In this document: one piece after another, positions 18,692 to 27,989 of the stretch
Numbering within the stretch: position 1 is the first letter of the stretch
Layout: the number at the start of each line of letters is the position of its first letter
Source of the DNA: JBCDJI01 sp964351865
GTDB lineage: Bacteria > Verrucomicrobiota > Verrucomicrobiia > Methylacidiphilales > JBCBYL01
Direction: 5' to 3'
NCBI GenBank assembly: GCA_964351865.1
Contig: CAYGPJ010000003.1
Location: forward strand, 62,001 to 126,000
Length of the DNA stretch: 64,000 bases
Translations under genes and position numbers: made by a program
The notes under the pieces: generated by a model
Told to the model about the DNA's origin: nothing
The model's input: only the letters and a program-made list of their open reading frames with translations
The model's database searches: none

Positions 18692-19157
18692 CGGACAGGG
18701 TGGGATGGTTCTGAAAGGCTAGCTCCTTTCATTAGTCGCTATGAGGACTACGTCTTGTTTGATATGTCACTTATGTGACAGCGACCAAACCCACATTTCG
18801 TCTTCGATTCAAGGTGGGTGAGGAACCAACCCAGACAGATTATGGCCCTAGTAGAATCGACACGGACAGGGTGGGATGACTGATTACCTTTGGTACTCAT
18901 TGCGGGGAGTTTGACTTTGTTATTTGGAGCTTCGTTGGCACGAAGACCGCCAAACCCACGGGCTGCATTCAGCCTATGGCTGAACGTGGGTTCTGTGACA
19001 CGGACAGGGTGGGAATGAATGATTACCTTAGGTAATCATTGTGCAAAGGTTGAGCATAGCTTATTTGAATCTTCGCTTACGCGAAATGCACCAAACCCAC
19101 GGGCTGCATTCAGCCTGCGGCTGAACGTGGGTGCGAACACACCCTGTTCGAGGTAAT
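18692..19157 (-). repeat. Three repeat units downstream of tRNA-Ser, each ending in the tRNA 3' sequence
   Basis: Read on the minus strand after tRNA-Ser, three units each end with TCCCACCCTGTCCG or a near-identical form, the last 14-15 bases of the tRNA. Copies lie at 19001-19014, 18863-18877 and 18692-18706, at steps of 157, 138 and 171 bases from the tRNA copy and each other. Units also share a hairpin with CCCACG...TTCAGCC and GGCTGAA...CGTGGG (18955-18990 and 19096-19131). The unit next to the tRNA has perfect inverted repeats AATGATTACC/GGTAATCATT (19018-19040). The layout recalls the rtT repeats after E. coli tyrT. No protein gene is credible in 18528-19157. Confidence 0.75.
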
Positions 19158-19243
19158 CGGACAGGGTGGGATTCGAACCCACGGGACCTTGCGGCCCAAT
19201 AGTTTTCAAGACTATCGCGATCGACCACTCTGCCACCTGTCCG
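19158..19243 (-). tRNA. tRNA-Ser (anticodon UGA)
   Basis: The 86-base gene folds as a class II tRNA. The 7-bp acceptor stem is CGGACAG/CTGTCCG. The anticodon arm is ATAGT-CTTGAAA-ACTAT with anticodon TGA. A long variable arm around GGGCCGCAAGGTCCC is typical of serine. The T arm is GTGGG-TTCGAAT-CCCAC. The CCA end is not encoded. A hairpin CGAACA/TGTTCG lies just downstream (about 19134-19151), followed by the tRNA-derived repeat units. Confidence 0.95.
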
Positions 19244-19464
19244 AGGTAAACAATAGGGAGTGCAGGCCACTGGGCAAGTAGGAAATCTTAGGGTCTAAGA
19301 ACGAGTGGTCGATTCCATCTCCCATTACCGCCCCGTCACCCGCTCGGTCTGCAGTAAGTGCCTCCGGCATGATTGGGGAATCGCTTACGCGATATGCAGG
19401 CTGCCACCTGTCCGAGGTAAAAATAGGGAGTGCAGGCCACTGGCCAAGGAGGAAATCTTAGGGT
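19230..19464. repeat. 65-base direct repeat containing the 5' end of tRNA-Ser
   Basis: Positions 19230-19294 and 19401-19464 are near-identical, with two substitutions and one indel. Each copy starts with CTGCCACCTGTCCG, the reverse complement of the first 14 bases of tRNA-Ser, and continues into the tRNA's 5' leader. Spacing is 171 bases. The second copy is thus a detached tRNA 5' end plus leader. The 330 bases from 19244 to 19573 hold no convincing gene of their own. Confidence 0.75.
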
Positions 19465-19573
19465 GTGCGGAGGAGCCCTGAACGCATTCGGGGTTACCGC
19501 CCCGTTCCCCAAACGATGGGTTGTTTCATTTATTGCTTTGCGAGCAGGTGTGTATTTGTATGCTTACCAAACT

Positions 19574-20659
19574 ATGTCAAAAGATGGTCACAATTATGCC
19601 CCCAGCAGTTCAACAACACCGAAAGTCGTGGAATCTGGAGAATTTGTCTTCGCGGCAGCTCATCTGGATCACGGGCATATTTTTGGTCAGGTGAATGGTC
19701 TGCTGGAAGCCGGGGGAACGTTGAAATATATCTACGATACCGACCCGGAGCGACTTAAAGGGTTTCTGGAAAAGTATCAGGACTCAGGGGTGACGGCTGT
19801 GGATTCGTTGGAGGGAATTTTAGATGATCCCGCGATTCAGATGGTGGCAGCGGCGGCCATTCCTTCGGAACGCGGCCCGTTGGGATGCCGGGTGATGGAG
19901 GCGGGTAAGGATTACTTTACCGACAAGTGTCCGTTTACGACGCTGGAACAACTGGAACAGGCCCGATCCGTCGCGGCTCGAACCGGGCGGAAATATATCG
20001 TCTATTATAGTGAGCGCGTGCACGTCGAGGCGGCATGGTATGCGGATGAACTGATTCAAGCTGGTGCCATCGGGGATATCGTTCATATGGCGATCACCGG
20101 TCCACACCGACTGAACAAACCAGTGCGCCCGGAGTGGTTTTTCAAGAAAGCTCAGTATGGTGGAATCTTAACCGATATCTGTTCGCACCAGGTGGATCAG
20201 TTTTTGCACTACGCGCGGGCTGAGGATGCCGAGGTGCTGCACGCACGAGTGGAGAACTTTGCGAATCCGGCAGAGCCGGAGTTTGAGGATTTCGGGGAGG
20301 CCGTGTTGAAACTGGATACCAATGCTTCCTGCATCAGTCGGGTCGACTGGTTCACTCCGGACGGACTTTGCAGTTGGGGCGATGGTAGAACCCAGATTAT
20401 CGGAACCAAAGGATTTATGGAAATTCGCAAATATCTGGATCTGGCACGTTCCACGGTTGGGGACCGACTCTTTCTGGTCGACGGCGAGAAAGAAGTGGAA
20501 ATCGAATGCCATGGTAAAGTCGGGTTTCCGTTTTTTGGTCAGTTGATTCTGGATTGTTTGAATCGCACCGAAAATGCCATGACCCAGGCACATGCCTTTA
20601 AGGCCGCCGAGTTGTCATTGCAAGCACAAGAATTTGCGGATATAAAACGTGGCAAATGA
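19574..20659 (+). CDS. Gfo/Idh/MocA-family oxidoreductase
   Basis: The ATG at 19574 is preferred (361 residues): upstream codons run through the tRNA-Ser repeat and look non-coding. The protein has an N-terminal Rossmann fold (about 15-135) with FAAAHLDHGHIFG, then the alpha/beta substrate domain with GGILTDICSHQVDQFLHY, the usual His-containing motif. The family's EKP motif is replaced by DKC in YFTDKCPF; the Lys is kept. No export signal is present. It is followed by an epimerase gene with a 4-base overlap (ATGA). A sugar or sugar-acid dehydrogenase or epimerase role is inferred. Confidence 0.85.
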   Translation: MSKDGHNYAPSSSTTPKVVESGEFVFAAAHLDHGHIFGQVNGLLEAGGTLKYIYDTDPERLKGFLEKYQDSGVTAVDSLEGILDDPAIQMVAAAAIPSERGPLGCRVMEAGKDYFTDKCPFTTLEQLEQARSVAARTGRKYIVYYSERVHVEAAWYADELIQAGAIGDIVHMAITGPHRLNKPVRPEWFFKKAQYGGILTDICSHQVDQFLHYARAEDAEVLHARVENFANPAEPEFEDFGEAVLKLDTNASCISRVDWFTPDGLCSWGDGRTQIIGTKGFMEIRKYLDLARSTVGDRLFLVDGEKEVEIECHGKVGFPFFGQLILDCLNRTENAMTQAHAFKAAELSLQAQEFADIKRGK

Positions 20660-21510
20660 AATCAAGTTGCCTGATCGTCGGCTGCGGATATGTAGGCCGG
20701 GCGCTGGCGGATGTGCTGGTTCAACAGAACTGGCGAGTGGGTGGAGTCATCAAAAGCGATGCCTCATGCGCTGAATTAACCGGGGAGGGCCTCAAGTTGT
20801 TTCAAGGTGATGTGGCTCAGAAAATTTTTTGGGAAAATCTTCCCTCGAATTGGGATCATGTGATTTATTGCCCGTCCACCGGTGGCGGGGGACTTGCCGC
20901 CTATCAACAGATTCATGATGTCGGATTGAGACACTGCCTGAAGTGGATCAGGCCGAAAGCTCGTTTATTCTATACCTCATCCACGTCTGTTTATAGCCAG
21001 AATGATGGCGAGTGGGTGGATGAAACCTCCGACCTGAAACTTGGGTTCGCGTCGGCGCAGGTGTTGGTGAAAGCCGAGCAGCGTGTCACATCAGCTGGAT
21101 ACACCGTATTGCGGCTGGGGGGGATTTACGGGCCTGATCGCGGAGTGTTGCTCAAACGGCTGCAGACCGGTAAAGCCATCATGCCCGAACAGGATCCGAA
21201 ATGGCTGAACCTGATATATCTTGCAGACATTCTGGCGGCCATTCAGCACGGCTTGAACGGCAAGCTGCATTCAGGTGAAGTCTACAACGTGATTGATAAT
21301 GAACCGGCAGCCTATCAGGATATTTATCAATGGCTGTGTGATCAACTCGACCTGCCACTCCCGCAGGTCGGAACTCCGGAGTATTTCGGGAAACGAGGTA
21401 TTACCAATAAACGGGTTTCGAATAAGAAATTAAGAGCGACCGGCTGGCATCCGCAGTATCCCAGTTTTCGGGACGGGTATGAGCAAATGCTAAATGCAGA
21501 TAAGATCTGA
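20656..21510 (+). CDS. NAD-dependent epimerase/dehydratase-like (SDR) protein
   Basis: This 284-residue protein has a Rossmann glycine motif VGCGYVGRALAD near residues 8-19. YTSSTSVYS (about 111-119) holds the Ser and Tyr region of extended short-chain dehydrogenases. The LRLGGIYGP block is typical of YeeZ-like SDR proteins. It starts inside the stop codon of the preceding Gfo gene (ATGA), so the two are translationally coupled and probably act on the same nucleotide sugar or sugar. The classical YxxxK catalytic Lys is not evident. Substrate unknown. Confidence 0.8.
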   Translation: MKSSCLIVGCGYVGRALADVLVQQNWRVGGVIKSDASCAELTGEGLKLFQGDVAQKIFWENLPSNWDHVIYCPSTGGGGLAAYQQIHDVGLRHCLKWIRPKARLFYTSSTSVYSQNDGEWVDETSDLKLGFASAQVLVKAEQRVTSAGYTVLRLGGIYGPDRGVLLKRLQTGKAIMPEQDPKWLNLIYLADILAAIQHGLNGKLHSGEVYNVIDNEPAAYQDIYQWLCDQLDLPLPQVGTPEYFGKRGITNKRVSNKKLRATGWHPQYPSFRDGYEQMLNADKI

Positions 21511-21578
21511 AGAAGCTTTAACTCCGAAAACGGAGATTAAACTAAACAAATTTGAAGTCTATCTGGACGCATTGCCAT

Positions 21579-21640
21579 GCTGTAGTTTTCTTATCCTACA
21601 GTATTGTGTAGGGTGAGAATATCCGTAGGATTTCTTACCA
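21579..21640. repeat. REP-like palindromic sequence upstream of the RAYT gene
   Basis: CCTACA-GTATTG-TGTAGG (21595-21612) is a perfect hairpin, and CTGTAG/CTACAG flank it on the left. TCTTATCCTACAG at 21589-21601 recurs exactly at 22131-22143, just after the transposase gene. Palindromes beside a REP-associated tyrosine transposase are the expected arrangement. Confidence 0.5.
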
Positions 21641-21668
21641 CCGCCAATCGAACGAGTGATAAATTTCC

Positions 21669-22100
21669 ATGGCGCAACCGCCCAGACTACATTCAATCTA
21701 TGATAGAAAATGCGAAATAACGTATTTTTTGACATATGGTGTGGCAGCAAAGAAAAATGTGCTGAATAACAGCCACTATTTCGAAGCTTTACAGCAAGCA
21801 ATCCAACAGGCTGATCGCTGGCACATTGAGTGTGTCATTGTGATGCCGGATCATGTGCATTTACTGACGGCTCCGTTTAATCGCGATGAATCCGTTGGGA
21901 AATTGGCCGGATTTCTAAAGAAGAGATCTAAATTTTTATGTAAAGGCAGCTGGGATTGGCAGCCGGGATCATTTGATCATCTGTTACGATCCGCCGAGTC
22001 TGCTGAACAAAAGTGGAAGTATATTCGCGAGAATCCGGTTCGGGCAGGTCTAGTGGAGCGTTGGCAGGATTGGCCGTATCGGTTTGGGTATGGCGACTGA
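21669..22100 (+). CDS. REP-associated tyrosine transposase (RAYT, Y1_Tnp domain)
   Basis: This 143-residue single-strand DNA transposase of the IS200/IS605-related HUH class has the HUH pair in MPDHVHLL (His62, His64). The catalytic Tyr is Tyr118 in KWKYIRENPVRAGL. The length and the C-terminal RENPVRAGL...WPYRFG block are typical of RAYTs, which act on REP palindromes and are usually domesticated single-copy genes. Short palindromes lie on the left and a 13-base direct repeat lies on both sides. It sits between convergent chromosomal genes. Confidence 0.93.
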   Translation: MAQPPRLHSIYDRKCEITYFLTYGVAAKKNVLNNSHYFEALQQAIQQADRWHIECVIVMPDHVHLLTAPFNRDESVGKLAGFLKKRSKFLCKGSWDWQPGSFDHLLRSAESAEQKWKYIRENPVRAGLVERWQDWPYRFGYGD

Positions 22101-22137
22101 TAAGATCAACCCGGCTGCTGCCGGATGGAATCTTATC

Positions 22138-23181
<1,044 letters not shown>

Positions 23182-23187
23182 CTTGCC

Positions 23188-24429
23188 CTATGCCTGAGCT
23201 TTAGTCGGCTCCGGGATGCCCAGCAATAGACCCAGTGAAACAGTCATTAGTATCATTACAATCACGCAACTAAGGACAATGGAGCCGGTGGTTTCATGCA
23301 ACACTGAAGCCAGTATGGTTGCTATGACTAGACTCGGAACGCTCAGGAATGAAACGATGGCCATGAAGGTCGGACGTCGTCGTTTGGGAGCCAGGGTGGT
23401 CATGAGTGTCGTGGCACAAATATGATCCGTATAAAATGCGTAACCGAACAGAAAATAAATCAGGTAAAATCCCCAGGTGGAAGTATTGAATATTACAGCG
23501 ACTGACATGATTAAAAATAGGACCTTTGCAACCAGTAGTGGAATCTTGGATCCAACACGATCACCCACTATTCCTGCGGTCACATTCCCAGCCATACCGC
23601 CAATCATATGAGCCACCAGCAGGAGGCCGACAAAACTTTCTGTTGCGCCGGTTTCATTCATGGCATGGAGTCCCAGAAAAGGAATGATCAGCAGGAAACT
23701 CACTCCCGTGCTCCGCATCAGGATAAAACGCAGCAAATGCGGTTGAGATTTTATGAGAGGAATCAAGCTATGCAAATAGGCCCGGTAGGTCGTCGGTGAG
23801 TCCTCTGGTCGATGGTTTCGGTTGACTTCTTTGATGGTACAGAACAGGGCGTAAGACAGCATCATCAGGCTGAAGGTGATCAGATGCAGAATGCCGTAAC
23901 CGACGGTGCCGGGAAATGCTTCGAGGATGAATTTGACAACGAGCCCAGCGACGACGCCGAAGCTGCCTGCGACGACGTAGCGCACGGCCAGACTGGAATT
24001 GCGTCGGTTGGCGGGAACGACGCGCGAATAGAGTTCAAAGAATGCACTGATGGTGATGCCTCCCATCAGACCACTGACAAAAGGAGCGCTCAATACGATC
24101 GCCAAGGTGAGCCCCGGACGTGCTTCACCGATGAATAACAGTGACAGTCCAGCTATCAGGTAAGGCAGTCGTTGCAGCATACTGAAGAGCATGATGACGG
24201 GTTTGACTTCTTTACGTCTTTCAAACCAATGAGTCGTAAAAACAGAGGGCAGCATCAGACCGGCGACCATTAAAATCGGAACGATGGATACCATCCAGCT
24301 TGATCCCCCTAACGAAGCGACGATGATCGGGAGCACCGTTTCAGCGGACAGAAACGCGGCGCCGCCCATATACAATCCTCCCTCCACGGAAATGGCCCAG
24401 TAATTACGTTGGAGGAGTTTCTTTTTCAT
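23188..24429 (-). CDS. Major facilitator superfamily transporter
   Basis: The preferred ATG at 24429 gives 413 residues starting MKKKLLQRNYWAISVEGG; a start at 24507 would add a Cys/His-rich non-membrane stretch. About 11-12 hydrophobic segments are visible. The loop after helix 2 has HWFERRKEVKP, and GIVGDRVGSKIP near the middle is the second-half counterpart of the MFS loop motif. It is an inner-membrane carrier of unknown substrate. It lies 6 bases upstream of dinB, so the two may be co-transcribed, although no functional link is evident. Confidence 0.85.
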   Translation of the reverse strand: MKKKLLQRNYWAISVEGGLYMGGAAFLSAETVLPIIVASLGGSSWMVSIVPILMVAGLMLPSVFTTHWFERRKEVKPVIMLFSMLQRLPYLIAGLSLLFIGEARPGLTLAIVLSAPFVSGLMGGITISAFFELYSRVVPANRRNSSLAVRYVVAGSFGVVAGLVVKFILEAFPGTVGYGILHLITFSLMMLSYALFCTIKEVNRNHRPEDSPTTYRAYLHSLIPLIKSQPHLLRFILMRSTGVSFLLIIPFLGLHAMNETGATESFVGLLLVAHMIGGMAGNVTAGIVGDRVGSKIPLLVAKVLFLIMSVAVIFNTSTWGFYLIYFLFGYAFYTDHICATTLMTTLAPKRRRPTFMAIVSFLSVPSLVIATILASVLHETTGSIVLSCVIVMILMTVSLGLLLGIPEPTKAQA

Positions 24430-24551
24430 GCAGGGGAGATAAGGAATTAGCTCAGGATACAGGTCATGTCGACGATCAAACCTACAGCTGCAACATGGAT
24501 TTAACATGCTCCGGCATTGACGGATGAGTGCAGACAGACCAGCATGTCGAC

Positions 24552-25895
24552 ATGAAATCCCTCATTCGCATCGTTCTTTCGCTGGTGGTCATTCTCGTGC
24601 TGGTTGCTGTAGGTTTTTTGGTGGTGCCCAAACTGTTGTATATGTTGCCACCGTTTCAGTCCTGGGTCGCTGGTCAGATTGATCAGCAAAGCGGAGGAAA
24701 GTTTTCCTTCGATTCGATCAAGGGGGATGCTTTTGAAGCTCAGTTAACCGGCGCGTGGTTGGATATGGGTGAAGGTAATTCGAATGTCTTTCAGGCGAAG
24801 TTCGATGATTTGACGGCGACCTTTGAGTTGCTGCCAGTGGCCATGTTAAAATTGGATCTGAAAGAACTCAACGCCACGGGCGGGGAAGTCGTACTGAACT
24901 TGAGTGGGGGTGACTACGAGCATGTCCGGATGCCGGTGAGCGCCGAGAGCCTGGTGATGCAAGGCGGACGGCTGGTGATCCGAAATCTGCAAGGTTACGA
25001 GTGTGCGCTGGAAGATTGTAACTTATCAGTCGATGCGACCGAGACTGGTAAAAAGGGAAATTTTACAGCAGCTACCGGAAAAGTTGGCGTGGTTGATCTC
25101 AGTGGTATTGCTGGTGAATTTGAATTCAGTGAACAGGGCCTGAAGGTGACCGCGTTCAGTGCCACCATTCCGGGGGAGAGCCAACTATCACTGGATGGAT
25201 GGCTGGTTTTGAGTGAAGAGGGAGCACCGATCAAGGATGCGGACATGCAAGTGAAGACCGAGAATGTGCAGGCATTGCTGACGGCACTGGGTTATTCAGA
25301 TCGTTTTAATGGCAGTGCGGAAGTAAACACGAAGTTCTCCGGCAGCTTCCGGCCGGAGTTGAAGGATTTGACGGGTGAGGGCACGGCTGCGGTCTCCGGC
25401 ATCTCGGCTAAAGTTAAATTGCCCAGCTACCCCGGATTTGAAGGCAGTGGCATTCTGTCGGATCTGAAACAGATTGACGGATTGGAAGGCTCGGTGCCCT
25501 TCAAGTTGGCGGGCGACCAGATTGTGGTCGATCAACTGACTCTGAAAAATGAGACCATGGACGTCAGTGGCAGTCTACAGGTTGGCTATGATAAGACCAT
25601 TCGTGGCGATCAGACGCTGCTGGCGGCTCCGTCACTGGCGGCCGGTATTCCTGACGTGGCGCAAGGGGTGTTTAAGAAAAACGAATCCGGGTGGACGATT
25701 ATTCCGTTTACCTTTCAGGGCACCTCGAATGCGCCTGCTGCCAACGCAGGTTCCGTGGTGAGTAAAGCACTGATGAATCCGGTCAATGCGGTGAAAGGCG
25801 TGGGCGGTATGTTCGGTGGTTTGTTCGGGGGTGGGGATAAGAAGAAGCCGGAGCAGGAAGCGGTCGCACCTGCCGAGCCAGCGCCAGAGAATTAG
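24552..25895 (+). CDS. AsmA-like membrane-anchored protein
   Basis: This protein of about 447 residues (ATG at 24552; a GTG at 24528 is possible) has one N-terminal membrane helix and a long beta-rich periplasmic part with repeated amphipathic strands. A later segment, GSVPFKLAGDQIVVDQLTLKNETMDVSGSLQVGYD, resembles the C-terminal domain of AsmA-family proteins. The end is Gly-rich and then charged (GGMFGGLFGGGDKKKPEQE). AsmA-like proteins are associated with outer-membrane assembly and lipid transfer; that role is inferred. It is divergent from the MFS gene. Confidence 0.65.
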   Translation: MKSLIRIVLSLVVILVLVAVGFLVVPKLLYMLPPFQSWVAGQIDQQSGGKFSFDSIKGDAFEAQLTGAWLDMGEGNSNVFQAKFDDLTATFELLPVAMLKLDLKELNATGGEVVLNLSGGDYEHVRMPVSAESLVMQGGRLVIRNLQGYECALEDCNLSVDATETGKKGNFTAATGKVGVVDLSGIAGEFEFSEQGLKVTAFSATIPGESQLSLDGWLVLSEEGAPIKDADMQVKTENVQALLTALGYSDRFNGSAEVNTKFSGSFRPELKDLTGEGTAAVSGISAKVKLPSYPGFEGSGILSDLKQIDGLEGSVPFKLAGDQIVVDQLTLKNETMDVSGSLQVGYDKTIRGDQTLLAAPSLAAGIPDVAQGVFKKNESGWTIIPFTFQGTSNAPAANAGSVVSKALMNPVNAVKGVGGMFGGLFGGGDKKKPEQEAVAPAEPAPEN

Positions 25896-25949
25896 TCGTG
25901 TATCGAAGCGCTTAAGGAGGTGGAGAACACCAACTTAAGGATTTTCCTG

Positions 25950-26079
25950 TAGCCCGACGGAACGCGACCGTCTCGGACGCACAGTTTGGCGTCCCGCCGA
26001 ACTGCTTCCCGAAGAGAGACTTGGGCGAGATCCCGATACCCTGCGTGATCGGGAAGCAAGATGCTCGCGTTCCAGGCTA
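25950..26079. repeat. 130-base multi-hairpin intergenic element
   Basis: An outer stem TAGCC...GGAACGCGA (25950-25967) pairs with TCGCGTTCC...GGCTA (26065-26079). Inside are GGACGC/GCGTCC around 25975-25995, the overlapping CAGTTTGGCG/CGCCGAACTG, and CTTCCCGA (26005-26012) with TCGGGAAG (26049-26056). The whole can fold as a branched structure. It could be a non-autonomous repeat or a structured RNA; it lies in the 3' region of the AsmA-like gene. Confidence 0.5.
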
Positions 26080-26122
26080 ACGCCGGCAGCCATCTTAAAA
26101 CGCTCTTATGTTAGTGCCATTC

Positions 26123-26167
26123 GGGACGGAGGTAACCCCGAAAGCATTCGCGGGTTACCTCCGTCCC
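26123..26167. terminator. Strong hairpin between convergent genes, likely bidirectional terminator
   Basis: GGGACGGAGGTAACCC (26123-26138) is followed by a 13-base loop and its exact inverse GGGTTACCTCCGTCCC (26152-26167), a perfect 16-bp stem. It lies between the AsmA-like gene (plus) and the gph-like gene (minus), 17 bases from the latter's stop. There is no long T-run, so a REP-like role is an alternative. Confidence 0.6.
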
Positions 26168-26183
26168 CATTTGTGGGCATTTT

Positions 26184-26843
26184 TTATAGAAGTTCCGAGG
26201 GGTGCTCGATGATGAAATCTGCGCCGGTGCGTTCTAGTTCTGCCCGATCACGGAATCCCCACAGTACGCCGACGGCGGTCATGCCGGCACGTTTAGCAGT
26301 AAGCATGTCGACATCCGTATCTCCGAAATACAGGCAGGATTTCGGCGCGGCTCCCAAGGTGGCGGCAACCTGTAATGCGCCTTTGGGATCCGGTTTTTTC
26401 GGAACATGATCGCCGCTGCCGAGCACGATCTGCCAGCGCCACTGAGACATAAAACGTTCGACACACAGTTCGGCATGCGGTTGAAGTTTATTCGTCAGTA
26501 TGGTGAGAGGAATATCGTATTGGTTCAAGGCCGTCAGCAATTCCGGTATACCATCATAGAGTGAGGTGGATTTATCGTCCTGGACGGTGCATTCGGTTTG
26601 GTAAGTTTCCACCAATCGGGTAACACGGGGGTCATCGACTGACTCGGCCTGAATGGCTCGCTGAAACAAAACATCCGGCCCATCACCGACAAAATGACAG
26701 AAGGCTTCCTGCGGGTGCATATCGTGGCCGTGTTGTTGCAGCGAGCGGTTGGCCGCTTCGGAGATGTCTTGCAGAGTATCGAGCAGCGTGCCGTCCAGAT
26801 CGAAAACAGCGGCTCCGTAGTTACTGAGTTTAAAGTCCTTCAT
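26184..26843 (-). CDS. gph: HAD-IA phosphatase, phosphoglycolate phosphatase-like
   Basis: This 219-residue protein has HAD motif I FDLDGTLLDT (Asp15, Asp17), motif II ILTNK, motif III Lys in KKPDPKG and motif IV YFGDTDVDM. Length and motifs match the Gph/PGP group, which dephosphorylates 2-phosphoglycolate, but related sugar-phosphate phosphatases look alike. It is cytoplasmic. Transcribed divergently from moxR; convergent with the AsmA-like gene across a strong hairpin. The specific substrate is not certain. Confidence 0.82.
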   Translation of the reverse strand: MKDFKLSNYGAAVFDLDGTLLDTLQDISEAANRSLQQHGHDMHPQEAFCHFVGDGPDVLFQRAIQAESVDDPRVTRLVETYQTECTVQDDKSTSLYDGIPELLTALNQYDIPLTILTNKLQPHAELCVERFMSQWRWQIVLGSGDHVPKKPDPKGALQVAATLGAAPKSCLYFGDTDVDMLTAKRAGMTAVGVLWGFRDRAELERTGADFIIEHPSELL

Positions 26844-26980
26844 GATGATTGGCTCCGTAGCATAATGCGCTTAAGTGTCTCATCCCAGTTCAAAAGACAA
26901 TTTCCACGACTCGAGATCGCCTTAAGTTAACCTTTGCATTTTATGCCATAAATATAGGGTAGTGCTACAGATAACTTTCT

Positions 26981-27958
26981 ATGGGCGAACATCAGCAGAA
27001 TACGCAGGAATTTGGCGACAAGTTGGAACAGGTGCGCCAGGCCGTGGGCAAAGTCGTGGTCGGCCAGCAGCAGACGATCGACCGCTTGTTATTGGCTTTG
27101 CTTTGCAATGGGCATGTCTTGCTGGAAGGCGTGCCCGGAGTGGCCAAGACGTTGATGGCCAATTCGCTGGCCCGCACCGTTCAAGCTGAGTTCAGTCGGA
27201 TTCAGTTTACCCCGGATCTGCTTCCCAGTGATCTGACCGGAACGCTGGTATATGATCCGCGCGATCACAGCTTTAATCCGGAAAAGGGCCCCATCTTTAC
27301 CAATTTTCTGCTGGCCGATGAGGTCAATCGTGCGCCGGCTAAAGTGCAGAGTGCGTTGCTGGAAGCGATGCAGGAAAAACAAGTGACGCTCGGTAAAGTC
27401 ACTTACGCCCTGCCGAAGCCGTTCCTGGTCCTAGCCACCCAGAATCCGGTCGAACAGGAAGGCACCTATCCGCTGCCGGAAGCACAGGTAGATCGCTTCA
27501 TGTTTAAATTAAAAGTGGATTATCCCGACATGGAGCAGGAGTTGCTGGTGATGCAGCGGATGGCGAAGCCGCAGTCTGACACCGAGGTGGACGCCGTATT
27601 AACGGTGGATGAAATCATGCGCATGCGTGATGCGCTGGCGCAGGTCTTCATCGATGAAAAGGTAGAGCGCTATATTTTAAGATTGGTCGATGCCACCCGG
27701 CATCCGGCTACCTACGGGTTGGATTTTGAGCGATTTCTTCGCTTTGGCGCTTCGCCGCGGGCATCGATTTATCTTTCACTGGGAGCACGTGGCTATGCGT
27801 TGATGCAAGGGCGTGATTATACCGTCCCGCAGGATGTAAAAGATGTCGCGCATGACGTGTTGCGTCACCGCATGGCGCTATCGTATCGGGCCGAAGCTGA
27901 GAACCTGACTTCGGACCATCTGATTCAACAGATGCTGGATAACGTTCCGGTCGAATGA
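26981..27958 (+). CDS. MoxR-family AAA+ ATPase
   Basis: This 325-residue cytoplasmic ATPase has Walker A GVPGVAKT (50-57), Walker B with FLLADEVNRAP near 107, sensor 1 in LATQNPVEQEGTYPLPEAQVD, and an arginine-rich lid domain. MoxR proteins act as chaperones that mature VWA-domain partners. It is the first gene of a seven-gene run with DUF58, VWA and Bat genes, spaced 31 bases from the next gene, which is the classic MoxR-Bat order. Confidence 0.95.
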   Translation: MGEHQQNTQEFGDKLEQVRQAVGKVVVGQQQTIDRLLLALLCNGHVLLEGVPGVAKTLMANSLARTVQAEFSRIQFTPDLLPSDLTGTLVYDPRDHSFNPEKGPIFTNFLLADEVNRAPAKVQSALLEAMQEKQVTLGKVTYALPKPFLVLATQNPVEQEGTYPLPEAQVDRFMFKLKVDYPDMEQELLVMQRMAKPQSDTEVDAVLTVDEIMRMRDALAQVFIDEKVERYILRLVDATRHPATYGLDFERFLRFGASPRASIYLSLGARGYALMQGRDYTVPQDVKDVAHDVLRHRMALSYRAEAENLTSDHLIQQMLDNVPVE

Positions 27959-27989
27959 ATTGAAACAGGGTGAATACGGACCCTAGATT

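Noticed and set aside
19036..19270. Two overlapping minus-strand open frames of 66 and 69 codons across tRNA-Ser
   Set aside because: They are translations of the tRNA gene and its repeats (the MAEWSIA...GPVGSNPTL type seen at many tRNA-Ser genes), not proteins.
18528..19464. Possible CRISPR array or prophage attachment site
   Set aside because: Repeats are few, long, unequal in spacing and tRNA-derived. No cas or integrase gene is nearby, so neither reading is supported.
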